64,000 nt of DNA, taken from Ganoderma boninense. Taxonomy: Eukaryota > Basidiomycota > Agaricomycetes > Polyporales > Polyporaceae. Shown here in pieces: positions 32,205-42,926 of the stretch. The translations under genes were made by a program, and so were the position numbers. The DNA is taken from contig CM035311.1 of the NCBI GenBank assembly GCA_002900995.3, forward strand, positions 186,001-250,000. The letters run 5' to 3'. Positions within the stretch are counted from its first letter, which is position 1; every line of letters begins with the position of its first letter. The notes below the pieces were generated by a model. That model was not told the DNA's origin. It was given only the letters and a program-made list of their open reading frames with translations, and did no database searches.

Positions 32205-32580
32205 GAGGGGTAGGGAGGAGAGCAAAGGGGAGTGGGTGCTGGTGCTGGAGAGGGGGATGGTGGGAGGAAGGAGAGAAAGAGTGGGCGCATTCTCGCGCCG
32301 CCACTTGCCCAAATACGGGTGTATTCAAGCCCCGCCATATGTCGGTTTGCGACAGAAATGCGCTGGGAAAGCAGGACTTGAACGCTAATCGGATAGTGAT
32401 GGTCTACTTAAGTAGAATGGAAGGAGTTCAGGATTGTTTCCTTTTCTGAACGTCTAAATTACCTCTAGACTAGGCTAAGGCTTGGACTAGGCCATTGTTT
32501 GTAGGAGTGCTTATGTGCGGACGCTGAAGCATTCGGCGAATGCCGAAAGGCAATGGAAATGCTTACCTTATCGGGTGAGG

Positions 32581-32794
32581 CTGAGTCAATGCGGCTTATC
32601 CGGATCCGAATCATTCGGCAAGCGACAGACGCCAATAGACGGGGATCATTTCTTGATTTCATCCATGTACATTTCGCCAGCCGTAGGCTGAGTCAATGCG
32701 GCTTATCCGGATCCGAATCATTCGGCAAGCGACAGACGCCAATAGACGGGGATCATTTCTTGATTTCATCCATGTACATTTCGCCAGCCGTAAG
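32581..32794 (+). repeat. 107-bp tandem duplication carrying the right inverted repeat
   Basis: Two near-identical 107-bp units (32581-32687 and 32688-32794) each contain the right terminal inverted repeat. They differ only at the last bases (CCGTAGG versus CCGTAAG). The outer unit forms the actual end of the element. Confidence 0.9.
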
Positions 32795-32799
32795 CAATC
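32793..32799 (+). repeat. 7-bp target-site duplication, right copy
   Basis: AGCAATC, identical to 23744-23750. Confidence 0.8.
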
Positions 32800-34076
32800 C
32801 TTTCTCCCGCGAGTACACCACTGGCCTAGAGGTTGTTGAAGCTGCCACCTCAACGCCGTCTACAGCCTTCGCACGGCCGTCTTCAGGGAAGGTCGATGGC
32901 TGCAGTAGCGGGCGCTATGGCCGGGGGCACGATAAGTAGGACCGGCTTGTCTCACGCGAGCCTGGGCAAGAAGAAGGCTCACGACAAGGATTCTGCTATT
33001 GTTGGAGTCGATCCCGTACGGTCTCCCGATTAATCCGAGCAGCTTTCTCTGACCTCGGGACGCGTGCCTTTAGACAGACAACATCCCGGGCCTTGCGTAG
33101 TACTTCCGCGGCGATCATCTCAACGTTGGGGGCTCAGGCCTGTATGTCGCCGTGGGCATTGGCTTCGACGTCCTTTGTCATGACCTAGGGGGCGTGGACG
33201 AGTATCTCAAGACCTCAGATGAGGGGGGATTTCCCTGCCGATCTGCTCCTCGTGCGTCGTGAAGGTTTCCTTGTGGGCGGAGCTTGAAGCTTGAAGCAGC
33301 GGACGCATGCTTCATGGCCCTGTGCGCTGGCTTCGGAGCGACAGGGGCCCGTCACGGCCATTGCTCAGACCAAGGGCGCAAACGTCTGGGTTCTTCTACC
33401 TTATGGGTGAGCGTTTTGTTTGCCGTAAGATCCTTATGTTAAAGCTGGTGGTCGAGGCCGGCCGGGCAGCAGTCGGAACTTGAACATATGAACAAACCCT
33501 GGTTCCTGAAGATCACAGTCAAAGTCCGACCTACTACTCTCAGGCTGGCTCATCGAATTTCGGACGTACTCAAGACCTCGAAGAGAATTATCATGATCGC
33601 CTCCGACAGCAGTGGTGTCGCTAATGTGTTTCATAGTCGTAAGTGCGCGCAGTGCATTTCTCTCCTCAGGAACTAGAATAAAGTAGGTCCTCCATGTGTG
33701 CGCCAGTGCGCGGTGCTGAATTTACTTGGCAAATGTAGGCCCATGCGCCGTTGATATAGCACAGCCTTTCTGCAGGACTCGAATAACCCAGTACGGGGAT
33801 ATCTCTGGTCGTCTTCGCGAGCGCCCACGCACGGTCTGGGCTTCCACTCGCTCTTGCTCGAATCCCGCGCGCCCTTGCATTGGTGGTTGATCTGCAGGAT
33901 ATTTTATTCCACTTGCCCGCCATTGAAGTCAGCGTGAGGGGAGTTGAGCGCGTAGATGCGCGATGCGCGAGTTCCTTGCAGCGTAACGCTCGATAGGTTA
34001 GCGGACAAATCTGCAACAGGTCACACTTACAGAAGGAGGGAGGGCAAACGCCACTATGTCGTTACGCGAGCTATGG
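32800..34076. other. right part of the unit 3 spacer
   Basis: Directly after the target duplication the sequence continues the lyase spacer (CGAGTACACCACTGGCC matches CGAGTACACCACCGGCC at 15196). Blocks at 33350-33490 match the spacers of units 1 and 2, including ATGGGTGAGCG. No gene is seen. Confidence 0.6.
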
Positions 34077-34083
34077 TATAAAA
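34077..34083 (+). promoter_or_regulatory. TATA box of lyase copy C
   Basis: TATAAAA lies 81 bp upstream of the ATG at 34158, the same spacing as in copies A and B. Confidence 0.75.
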
Positions 34084-34157
34084 GACAAGCCCTCGTACTG
34101 TCGTAGACCCCAACCTCCGACACGAGCCACACCCGAGGTCTACATCCGCACTCCAGC

Positions 34158-35460
34158 ATGAAGCTCTCCCACCTCCTGCCCTTCGTCACCGCTGCGCTCT
34201 CCATCTCAGTCGTCTCAGCCACCTTCGTCCACCCCGGCCTCCTGCACACCGACGCCGACCTCACGCGCGTCACCAGCAAGGTCAACGCCGGCGCAGAGCC
34301 GTGGCTCACCGGCTGGAACAAGCTCACCAGCAGCCGCTACGCCCAGCCGAGCTACACCGCGCACCCGGCCGAGATCCTGTGCCGCGGCAAGCCGGCGTCG
34401 TGCGACCAGGACTACGTGAACATGTACAGCGACGCGGCGGCGGCGTACGCGCTGGCGATCCGGTGGCGCGTGACGGGCGAGGCGGAGTACGGGGACGCGG
34501 CGGCGCGGATCGTGAACGGGTGGTCGAGCACGATGAAGGAGATCTCGGGGAACTCGGACAAGTACCTCGCGTCGGGCCTGTACGGGTACCAGCTTGCGAA
34601 CGCGGGGGAGATCCTGCGCGACTTCGACGGGTTCACGGACGCGAACATGACCGCGCTTGTCGACCTTCTCGTGAACGTGTTCTATCCGATGAACCACCTG
34701 TTCTTCGAGAAGCACAACGGGGCGAAGGTGGACCACTACTGGGCGAATTGGGACCTGTGCAACATGTATATGGTCTCTAGCACGGGTTGCATTGTCTATT
34801 AGCGTGCTGACTCGTCGTATTTGTGCTGCGTAGGGCGACGATGATGTCTGCGGGCGTCATATCCGACAACCAGACGATGTTCGACGAGGCTGTCGATTAC
34901 TTCTACCACGGCGCTGGAAACGGCGCCATAGACAAGACCGTCTGGATACTGTACAACGACGGCACCGGACAAGTCCAAGAGGTGAGAGTTTTTCAAACCT
35001 TTGTTCTGAGGGGTCGATGCTGAACAGCTTGTCGTCATCGTAGAGCGGTCGCGACCAGGGACACACCACGCTCGACATTGGCCTCCTGGGCGTCATCGCG
35101 CAGACGGCGTACAACCAGGGCGTGAACCTCTTCATGTACCAAAACGCACGCATCCTCGCAGGTGCCGAGTACGTCGCGAAGTACAACCTTGGCAACGACG
35201 TGCAGTACACGACGTACGTGAACAGCGACGTGACACAGACACAGATCAGCAGCGGGTCGCGGGGCAACATCCGGCCGATCTGGGACCTGCTGTACAACCA
35301 CTACGTGAAGATCGAGGGGATGAACGCGACGTACACGACACAGTATGCTGAGTTGGTGAGGAGCGACGGGGGAGGTGCTGATGGGGGAGGAGGGTACTAC
35401 GGGACGACGAGCGGGGGGTTCGACCAGCTCGGGTACAACACTCTCATGTTCACCATTTGA
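34158..35460 (+). CDS. alginate-lyase-family secreted enzyme, copy C
   Basis: Exons 34158-34765, 34834-34981 and 35044-35460 repeat the 608/148/417-bp pattern, giving 390 residues. The introns are 68 and 62 bp. The signal peptide ends VVSA. It is the most diverged copy in exon 1, with changes around residues 55-75 (PAEILCRGKPAS) and 95-115, while exon 3 is nearly the same as in A and B. That could reflect conversion or selection on the C-terminal half. Codon 203 at the first splice junction is Met instead of Leu. No stop or frameshift is present. No P450 follows this copy. Confidence 0.85.
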
Positions 35461-36780
35461 GTGAGTTTGATCGGACTCGGTGTTGGGTGTGGTCCACAGT
35501 GGTAGGCCGGAAAACCACTCACCTGCCTGGAGCCTGTTCGACGAGCTCGCGCCCGCTCGCATGCCGATCCTCCTGAATCCCCTTTCCTGAGCCTTCTCCT
35601 CTCCTTTCCACGTCTCTCCCCTCCTTACTATATGCAAGTCTACATCTATATTAGAGTCGTTAGCGGCAGGAAGTAGCGTAGCTCCCGAACCTCGCCCCCG
35701 AGCCTCGCCGCTGCGTACTTAGACACAGCCACACGCCCTTCCGGATAGCTCCGCGCCCGCCCACAACAATTCTAATTGCTTTCTATACTTCCACCACTAC
35801 CACTGCCACCACCACCACTACCATCTTCGCGACCGCCCAGATATGTTGCCTTCTCTCACTGGTCTTGCATGTCTCGACGTCTATCTCGGCCTCGCGGGCA
35901 CCTCTAATCCCCTTCCACCTCAACGAAGGGATTAATACAGGGTGGATAAGCGTATGGATGCCGGAGCCTCGATATGATCATGTGTATCACATGTACGTCG
36001 CTGCTTCTGCTCCGCGTGGCCGCCATTCCAGAAACCTTGACGACTATGGAATCACCGTCGACTGCCTACTTCAGTCCAAGTTAGTCTCTCCACTGGCACA
36101 CCCTGATTCCTTTGGCCGAGCATCGGAAGAGACCACTCTATCGTCGACTAGACGGCTCTCGAGAACGTGGACTATCAAGGCCAGTCACAATAGGTAATGT
36201 AATTGAATCACCTCGCAATGTCACGGCAACGACAACAAGGTGCGAGCGCTGGCCAGTGTGCCGGCGCAGCTCTTGCTCATCGCAACCTTCTCAAGCATGA
36301 GGTATGTTCAGGAAGGACTGGGATTTTCCGGGCTGTGTACTCAACTTCGACTCTTGTGCCATTGTCTCAGGTATATTTTCGCTGTGTCGCCTGCTCTTAT
36401 CAAGTGCTGCATTTCTCATCCTACCCCCACATAAAGTTGCGGAGTGCCAGTCATGTCGGTCGGCGAAGGTCTCGCTCAGGGTAGCGTAGTTCCTTCCGCC
36501 TTTCTATTGCTTTAAAAATATTATTGTGCTAAGGGTTCAGGCTCGCCATGCATCGTTATGTTGTCTGAGCTATTTTTTGCAGCCCAGTTCTCAGTAGCCC
36601 AGTTCTCAGTTGTCATGACGTTCAAGACTCAACACCGGCGGGCCACAGTGTTCAACTGCGCTCGCGCCCCTCCCACCCGGAACTCCTCAAAAGCACTAGG
36701 AATGCGCGCGAATCCACTCATCGCTCTCTTTCCACCCTACTCCATTCCACTTCCCTTGGGCCCTCGCAGTAGTCTGGACC
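35461..36780. other. region between lyase C and the DUF4112 gene
   Basis: Apart from the kinase relic at 35941-36195 no gene is seen. The homology to the DNA behind lyases A and B is lost soon after the stop codon. CCACCAC-type repeats lie at 35790-35825, and a short direct repeat (CCAGTTCTCAGTAG) near 36581-36606. Confidence 0.5.
35941..36195 (+). pseudogene. relic of FHA-kinase exons 8 and 9
   Basis: The block aligns with 42642-42900 of the FHA kinase. It starts GGTGGATAAGC (kinase: GGTGGATAGC) and shares GTGTATCACATGTACGTC, which is the end of kinase exon 8 with its donor, plus CCATTCCAGAAA and a similar last exon ending near GTCACA. It is diverged and not in one frame. It is therefore a dispersed fragment of the same gene, lying 6.7 kb away in the same orientation. 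Confidence 0.6.
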
Positions 36781-37611
36781 ATGGCAGCGCTCGCGACAGA
36801 GGCAGGCCGCAACATCTTCGCGCGCAACCTCCAGCAGTATGAACCCAAGGATCCTCTGTACGAGATACACATCGACGAGCGCGGTCGCGAGCACAGGCGC
36901 AAGGTGGGGACCACACATAACCATAGGCTGTGGCGCTTCCGCCGCGTGCTGAAGCTTCCTCTTCTGCAGCGCGAGACGCCTCCCGGACTTTCAAAGCGCG
37001 ACGCGAAGGTCTTGAAATCTGTGCAGCGGCGTGCGCACTACCTCGACAAAGGATTCCACATCTGCGGAATGCGCTTCGGGTGGGCGTTCGTCATCGGTGC
37101 GTACGCCGAAGTCCAGTGCCAGTGTTGCGAGTGTTCTTTCTGACTGATTGGGTGCCGCCGAAGGTATTATACCCGGTGTCGGAGACGCTGCAGACTTCCT
37201 CCTCAACACTCTGCTCGTTGTGCGCAAAGCGAAGCAGGCCGAGTACGTCGACGTCGCGCGCCACCTCCTACGGTACCTTGTCTTGCGCTCACACAGATGC
37301 ACAAACACAGGATACCAGCGTGGCTCCTCAGCAGGATGCTCATTAACAACGCGGTCTCCGCCGGGATCGGTTTCGTCCCCATCATCGGCGACATCATCCT
37401 CGCTATGTACAAGGCAAACTCGCGCAACGCCGCGCTCCTCGAGGAGTACCTCCGCGTCCGCGGCGAAGAGTTCCTCAAGCCCGAGGAAGAGCGCAAGCAG
37501 AACGCGAAGGACGTCAAGCCCGGTGCCGGCCGCAAGCCGCACGAGGTCATCCCGGTCTCAGGCGAGGATGCGCTCAAGCTCTCGCGCACGGTGAGTCGGC
37601 GACCGACCTGA
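36781..37611 (+). CDS. DUF4112 family protein
   Basis: Four exons, 36781-36903, 36970-37096, 37164-37242 and 37311-37611, give 209 residues with all GT-AG introns in phase. The DUF4112 (PF13430) pattern is clear. RRAHYLDKGFHICGMRFGW leads into the first glycine motif (IIPGVGDAAD), and the second (FVPIIGDIILAMYKANSRN) is followed by the typical ALLEEYL. The two hydrophobic Gly-Asp segments probably pack in a membrane, but no function is established for the family. A charged C-terminal tail follows (EEERKQNAKD). The last codons read through a good donor (GTGAGT at 37590), so the true C-terminus may come from one more exon. Confidence 0.8.
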
Positions 37612-38726
37612 ATGCCAAGAAGGAAGTGAATAGGAACACGGTGGAGAAGGACGCTGAGGGCCCAGCTGGAGATTTTGGGAGCGACGTTAGTAGTGTGCTA
37701 CGTGACCTAGGGACGTGTGGGCTGGTCGTTCATGTCTATACGGCGCAAGATGAGTTCTTTATATACCTATAGATGGGGGGATGCGGTACTTAGCGCAAGT
37801 CCAGTGGACTTTTAGACTTGGATGTTTTCGAGCCGAAGCCCTTCAGCCTGCAGCGGCGGCCCGGGCCACGGAGAGACTGGTCAGAGGGCTCCCGTTGAAT
37901 GAGTGCTTTTAAGGCATACCCGGACGCCATGAATAGAGAACTGGTGCCACTCCGCACCAGTTCCAACGCATCTGGTGCGGAATAGCATTCAATACATGGA
38001 CTGCCTCGGAAATGTCAGTGACTGCCAGTTCCTTTAGGAACGACATACGACGCGCAGACTGGCAAACATATACATCACTACCGATCCATTGCAATCGGAT
38101 AGAGAAAAAAACGCACCCATTCGACATTTGAGATAACGCATTGGCATCTCCATGCAACCTGGAGGTTTTGGCATGAGGCCAGCAAGATGATAAGATAGGC
38201 GCCGTATGTTCGCAATCAGCGGGTTGGAGTTGAGTCGGCTAACTTGAAGTAAGTCCTCCACCCCCTTGCCTTCCTCCTTCCTGCCCTTGATTCCTCATTG
38301 AAGATGGCCGCTGCTGATTCACACTCAGAATAAGGCCCTTCAAAATTCTCGGTACCAGCAAAGCATGGCAACACGTTGTCGCTGGCGGGTGAGCGATTGA
38401 TTACTAGAAAGGAGAAAAGTGGCTAACGTTGACTCAGATGAATGTGCAGGGTGGGGGGCATGTGCGGTGCGATCGACACGAGCCCTTTCAACGTCCTAAA
38501 AACGCGGTTACAGTTGGACGAGTTCCGCCTGAAACACGTAGACGTCAGCATAAAGGCTAACGGCGCCGCCGCCGTTGGCACCGATCAGCGAAGCCTCCTC
38601 CGACAGTGGACGCTTCGTCGAGCTGACGGTGTACATCATCCGGTACGCCCCCTGATTACTGGGCCACTTTCGTTTGAACCATTCAACGTGCAACGCAATG
38701 CTCATGCCAACTTTGCTGACGCGCTG
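37612..38726. other. intergenic, no gene supported
   Basis: Only short open frames. The best is a minus-strand frame at 38729-38508 (RMMYTVSSTKRPLSEEASL), which could be part of an exon but has no recognised family. Confidence 0.35.
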
Positions 38727-40100
38727 CATCAGGAAAAAAAAGCTTGCCTACATAAGCCTCTGTAGCCTACAGAGTTTTGTAGGCCGCGTAGACAAGTCTC
38801 GATTCTGTAGAGCGCCGTACCACCACGCAAGGCCTACGTAGTTCTCTGTAAATGCCCTATAGAGACCTGTAGATGCTCGTAAGTCACTCGCGCACACATT
38901 TGCATCGCTAGGAACTGCGTATAAATATCATATATTCCGTAAGCTAGGATACAACGTACAATATAGACCACTATTGTAGGAAAACAAGCCCGTGCGACGA
39001 CGTACTCCTACTACTTGTAGTCTACAAGTCAATAACGGAACGTACGAAGCTCGCTCGCTTGTACTATACATCATACGCATTGCTGGAGACGATATACGCA
39101 CTTACCTGTGTCACTCACGCTACTCAAACTCACCTGTACTCCACTGATAGAAGCCTCACGTACCTGCGCAACAAGCCCACTGACATCGCGATAGCTGGAG
39201 AAAATTTTTCTGCAGGTCCTGATGCCGCCGGTGGTGATGCACAGCGACGTCTACCAACGACAGAGGGTGGACGGCCACTCTCCCTCCACCTCCGACCAGA
39301 AGGCGTGCCCGAGGGGTCGCATTGCAGGTTTCGGGCGTGCGCGCGTTGTCCAAAGGGATCTCTCAAGACTAGAACTCGATGCCCGGGGGCAGATTGCGAG
39401 CAAATGGAGATGGGGATGGAGAAGAGGAAGACGGCACACAGAATGTAAATACTTACCTGAGCGACTACGCACCTGAGATATCGGCCTTCGAGCATCCCAT
39501 GATCCAAGAGACAGGGCCCCGATGCAAGAGTGGGGAAGGGAAGGTGACGGAGACTCGTAGCAGTGACTCTTGGAGAGGGAGCCTGAGCCGTTGACCTCCA
39601 AGCAGAGGGAAGGAGAGCACTGCCAGAGCAGGCCATGGTCGGAGCAGATCGAGGATGACACCCAGAACCTAGACAGAGGAAACGAGTAAATCGAGCGAGT
39701 CGCACCAGGGCTGCGTGGACTTACATAGTGGGAGTTGGTGGGGCACGAAAAACTCGAACGATCGCAGCATCGTCTCGCTGGCAACGGGTAGCGCCCGCTT
39801 CAGGGCAGGCTCACAGCGACTTGACGCCCTGATGCCCGATTCCTCGTTCAACATCGGATTCAACGGAACTCCCTAGTACTTGATTTTTCAATCTTATGGA
39901 TGGTCCAATATCATGACTGGTAAGGTCCCCTCAACATGGGTGGTCAAATTATGAGTGTACCCAATGCCTGATTTTTGGCTGACTCTATGAGGAGCACAGA
40001 GCGCTACAGCGAGCTCCAGAGCTCCCTGCGAGAACTACGTAGACTACAGAGCTTACATAGTTCTTGGTGACGGCTCTGTAGGAATTCTTTTTTCCTGATG
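38727..40100. mobile_element. putative non-autonomous DNA transposon with CTGTAG-rich ends
   Basis: The interval starts CATCAGGAAAAAA and ends TTTTTTCCTGATG, a perfect 13-base inverted pair. Just inside both ends are many copies of CTGTAG/CTACAG (CTACAGAG, TGTAGGCC, CTACGTAG and similar) over about 180 bp on the left and 110 bp on the right. Clustered subterminal motifs like these are typical binding sites of hAT-type transposases. I find no target duplication and no transposase ORF, so the family is open. The interior has no recognised gene. Confidence 0.45.
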
Positions 40101-40941
40101 TGACAGGGACGTCACCGCGAAGAATCTCCGCGTGCGCTGACTTATCTCACGATTATACCCTAAAGCCTGAGGACAGACCATCTGACAGGACTTGGACGCC
40201 GCCGTTTCCCCCGCGGCTGTGGGTCCAAACTGATGAGAAGTGTATCTCTTCCTTGTGACGCCGGTATGTCTGATACCTCCAGCGATAGAACGATACCTCC
40301 GTGCTAACCAATTTATTCCTCTGTCCACGGTACGGCATAAGGCTACACGCCGACGAGGGGGCTCCCATGCCCAAACATCCCAGAATGGTCGGATTGGGCT
40401 CAGGCGCCGAAAATCCAGCGTGAATGGCGCTGTACCTGCTTCGTCTTAACGTTATCAACGCCTTTTGACCCTCAGCCCTGGCTGTTCTGTGCCCTGCTCT
40501 ATCGCGCGATAACCCATGTCTCCCATTATCCGCTAGTACACAGATCATGCGCCCAAGCAGACCGCGTAGAGGCTGCCACCGCCCTGAATCCGAGACATCA
40601 ACTTGGCTAGAGAGCGTCGAGGATCTGGTCCCCCTCCCCCATGTGGCACGGAGAGAAACAATACGGTGCGAACGCTCTCCCGAATCAATGGTTGGTGACC
40701 ACACACCAAGGGACCATCGACGGACAAGCTCTTCTGCCAATACTAGGATCCTCATATTGTGCCTATCGATTCATAAATCAGGGATATCCCCTGGCCTGCT
40801 CACCTCGACAGAGCCCGCCTCAGTCCGTCCTCCCCCCTCGAACCGTTCACACCCCCGCCAGAGTCCCTCACCCGACGCAAACAAACAAGACCGCCCCCCT
40901 TGCAATGCCAAGTCCATCCAGCTCCCCGCTCCGCGCCCTCC
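40101..40941. other. region upstream of the FHA kinase
   Basis: No gene is seen. The final 150 bp are C-rich and lie directly before the kinase ATG, as a promoter and 5' UTR would. Confidence 0.4.
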
Positions 40942-42880
40942 ATGGAGCTGGAGCGTTGGGGATGTCTGATTCCCTGGGCGTCGTCCACGCACGGACAGGG
41001 CCGAATCGATCTGTGGAAGCCCAAAACGACGTATGTTGTGGGCCGCGAGCAGTCCAGCTGCCACATTTGGTTCCCCTGGGGCAACGCCATCAGTGAGCTT
41101 TCACTTGCCCTCGCATCTACGTCCACCCGGGGACTCGCCATATGGCATGGCGGCGGCTGACTCTTGCACCTGCATCTGCATCAATTCCACCATGAAGGCA
41201 AGACACACTGCGTCATCGAGTGGGACGGCGACGAGACGCCGGACTCCAAGGTCACGGTCGAGGACCGGTCCTCCAACGGGACCTTCGTGAGTGCCATGCT
41301 CCGACTCCCGAGGCTGCCGCGCAGAGACGCTGATTTAGAGGCCCGCTTCTTTCTTTTCGAGATCGACGACTTGCCCGTCAAGTCCGGGAACAAAACCATC
41401 AAGCGTCTGCGCGACGGGTCCGAGATATCGTTCGGGCTCGCAGACCGGGCAAGGCCATACGACCACAGTGAGTCCCCGCCGTCCTGCCCCCTTGCTGTTC
41501 CATCGCAGACCCCCACCCACTTCCCCCCTCCCCCCCTGCTTTCCCCCTGCTCCCCGTCGAAATGGCAGAGTTCGTTTTCCGGCAGGTGAACATGGACCGC
41601 ACCGCGCACGGGGTGGACCGGCGGTACGAGCTGTGCAGCATCCTCGGGAAGGGCTCGTTCGGCACCGTCGCGCAGGCGGTGGACCGCGTGTCCGGGCGGC
41701 GGTACGCGGTGAAGATGCTCGGCACGCGCGCCGTGTGCGTCGCGCCGAACGGGCAGCGGTCGGCGTACGGCCAGCAAATCGAGCGCGAGGTCGAGATCCT
41801 GCGGCGGCTGTGGCACCCACACGTCTGCCGGCTCATGAACGCGTTCGTCGAGGAGAAGCGGCTCGGTGCGTGTTTTACGATGTCTCGGACCCCCCCTTGC
41901 TGCTGTGGTGGCGACGGGGCGCCCTCATATTGAGATCACGGCTGGGACTGATAGACTCGGCGGGGGTCCGCTGTAGATGTCGTATTGGAGTATGTTCCGT
42001 GCGGGAACCTCGCGGAGCACATGAAGAAGAACGGCGCAATAGGTGAGCCTTCCACTGTCTAGAGCTCTCTGCGAACCCCCCACCGCTCTCCATGTCTATA
42101 TCAATTTCGACCGTTCAGACCCGGCTGACTGAAGGAAACGGCAGCCGAATCGCAGGCGCAGATCATAATCTCCCAAATCTGCAGTGCCCTCGTTGTGAGT
42201 CCGACGCCCAGTGCGACTCGGCGGGTGTCGTGATGATCCCGCCGCGCGCACTTGTCCGTGCAGCAGCAGCAGCGTACTGATGCTCACTCGTCGCCGTTGC
42301 CGTTGCTGCGCACGCGACGCACACTGCACAGTACATCCACGGCGAGAAAGTCGTCCACCGCGACATCAAGCCCGCCAACGTGCTCATTGCGAGCCACAGC
42401 CCCATCTTCGTCAAGGTCGCCGACTTTGGGCTCGCGAAGGCCATCGAGGTCGGTCCGCACGGCACCCCGCAGCAGCAAGTAAGTGCCATCCTCTTCGAGT
42501 TCATGCGCCGTTCCTGTCAAGACGGCCACGCGCCCCGCGCCGCCGTAGGATCTGACTTCGCGGTCGGGACTACTGCAGACTCAATGTGGAACGCTGGCGT
42601 ACTCCGCCCCCGAGTCCGGGACGGGCTTCTACGATTACAAGGTGGATAGCTGGAGCCTCGGCGTGATGGTGTATCACATGTACGTCTCCCGGGCCCCTGC
42701 CGCCATGCCAGAAAACTTGACGGCTCAGAGCCGCCGTCAACTGGCTCATCACTTATCCTTGGATCTTACGGGATTTTAGGCTGTCTATGTCCTTTCCATT
42801 CGCTGTCATTGATGGCAGGCGCATGGAAAGAAGGCACGCTGTAGTCGACTACACGGCTCTTGCCAACATTAGCGATCACG
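40942..42880 (+). pseudogene. FHA-domain Ser/Thr kinase (Chk2-like), 3' truncated
   Basis: Nine exons can be joined in phase: 40942-41092, 41198-41286, 41362-41467, 41569-41865, 41977-42042, 42145-42194, 42332-42478, 42579-42679 and 42780-42880. The FHA domain comes first (VVGREQSSCHI, then VTVEDRSSNGTF), followed by the kinase domain. It has the glycine loop GKGSFG, the ATP lysine in YAVKML, HRDIKPAN, DFGLAK and an APE-type SAPES motif followed by DSWSLGVMVYHM. All key catalytic residues are present. FHA-plus-kinase proteins of this type act in DNA-damage checkpoints (Chk2/Rad53/Cds1). The C-terminal lobe and tail are missing. After exon 9 and its donor, the second LTR retrotransposon begins at 42927, and no later exon is found behind it. 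Confidence 0.75.
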
Positions 42881-42926
42881 GTCAGTCACATAACTGACTC
42901 ACCCAAGTTCTACTCTCAACTGTACT

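Larger units (their letters stand above)
23751..32792. mobile_element. 9042-bp terminal-inverted-repeat element
   Basis: The element begins TACGG and ends CCGTA, with 60-bp terminal inverted repeats matching at 57 of 60 positions and a perfect 7-bp flanking duplication. It interrupts a spacer whose uninterrupted homologs lie near 7700-7770 and 15160-15220, so the borders are confirmed three ways. Inside are two related small membrane-protein ORFs pointing inward from the ends, a decayed LINE, unidentified coding remnants and a 100-N gap. No recognisable transposase remains, so it may be non-autonomous, or its transposase may be decayed or in the gap. A 7-bp duplication does not fix the superfamily; 7-8 bp or longer duplications occur in Mutator, Dada, hAT and KDZ elements. 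Confidence 0.8.

Noticed and set aside
23751..32792. Calling the 9-kb element a KDZ or Starship-type element
   Set aside because: No KDZ core, tyrosine recombinase (DUF3435) or other transposase is visible inside, and the duplication is 7 bp.
38727..40100. Assignment of the CTGTAG-rich element to the hAT superfamily
   Set aside because: The CAG...CTG termini and subterminal motifs fit, but there is no 8-bp duplication and no transposase, so the family was left open.
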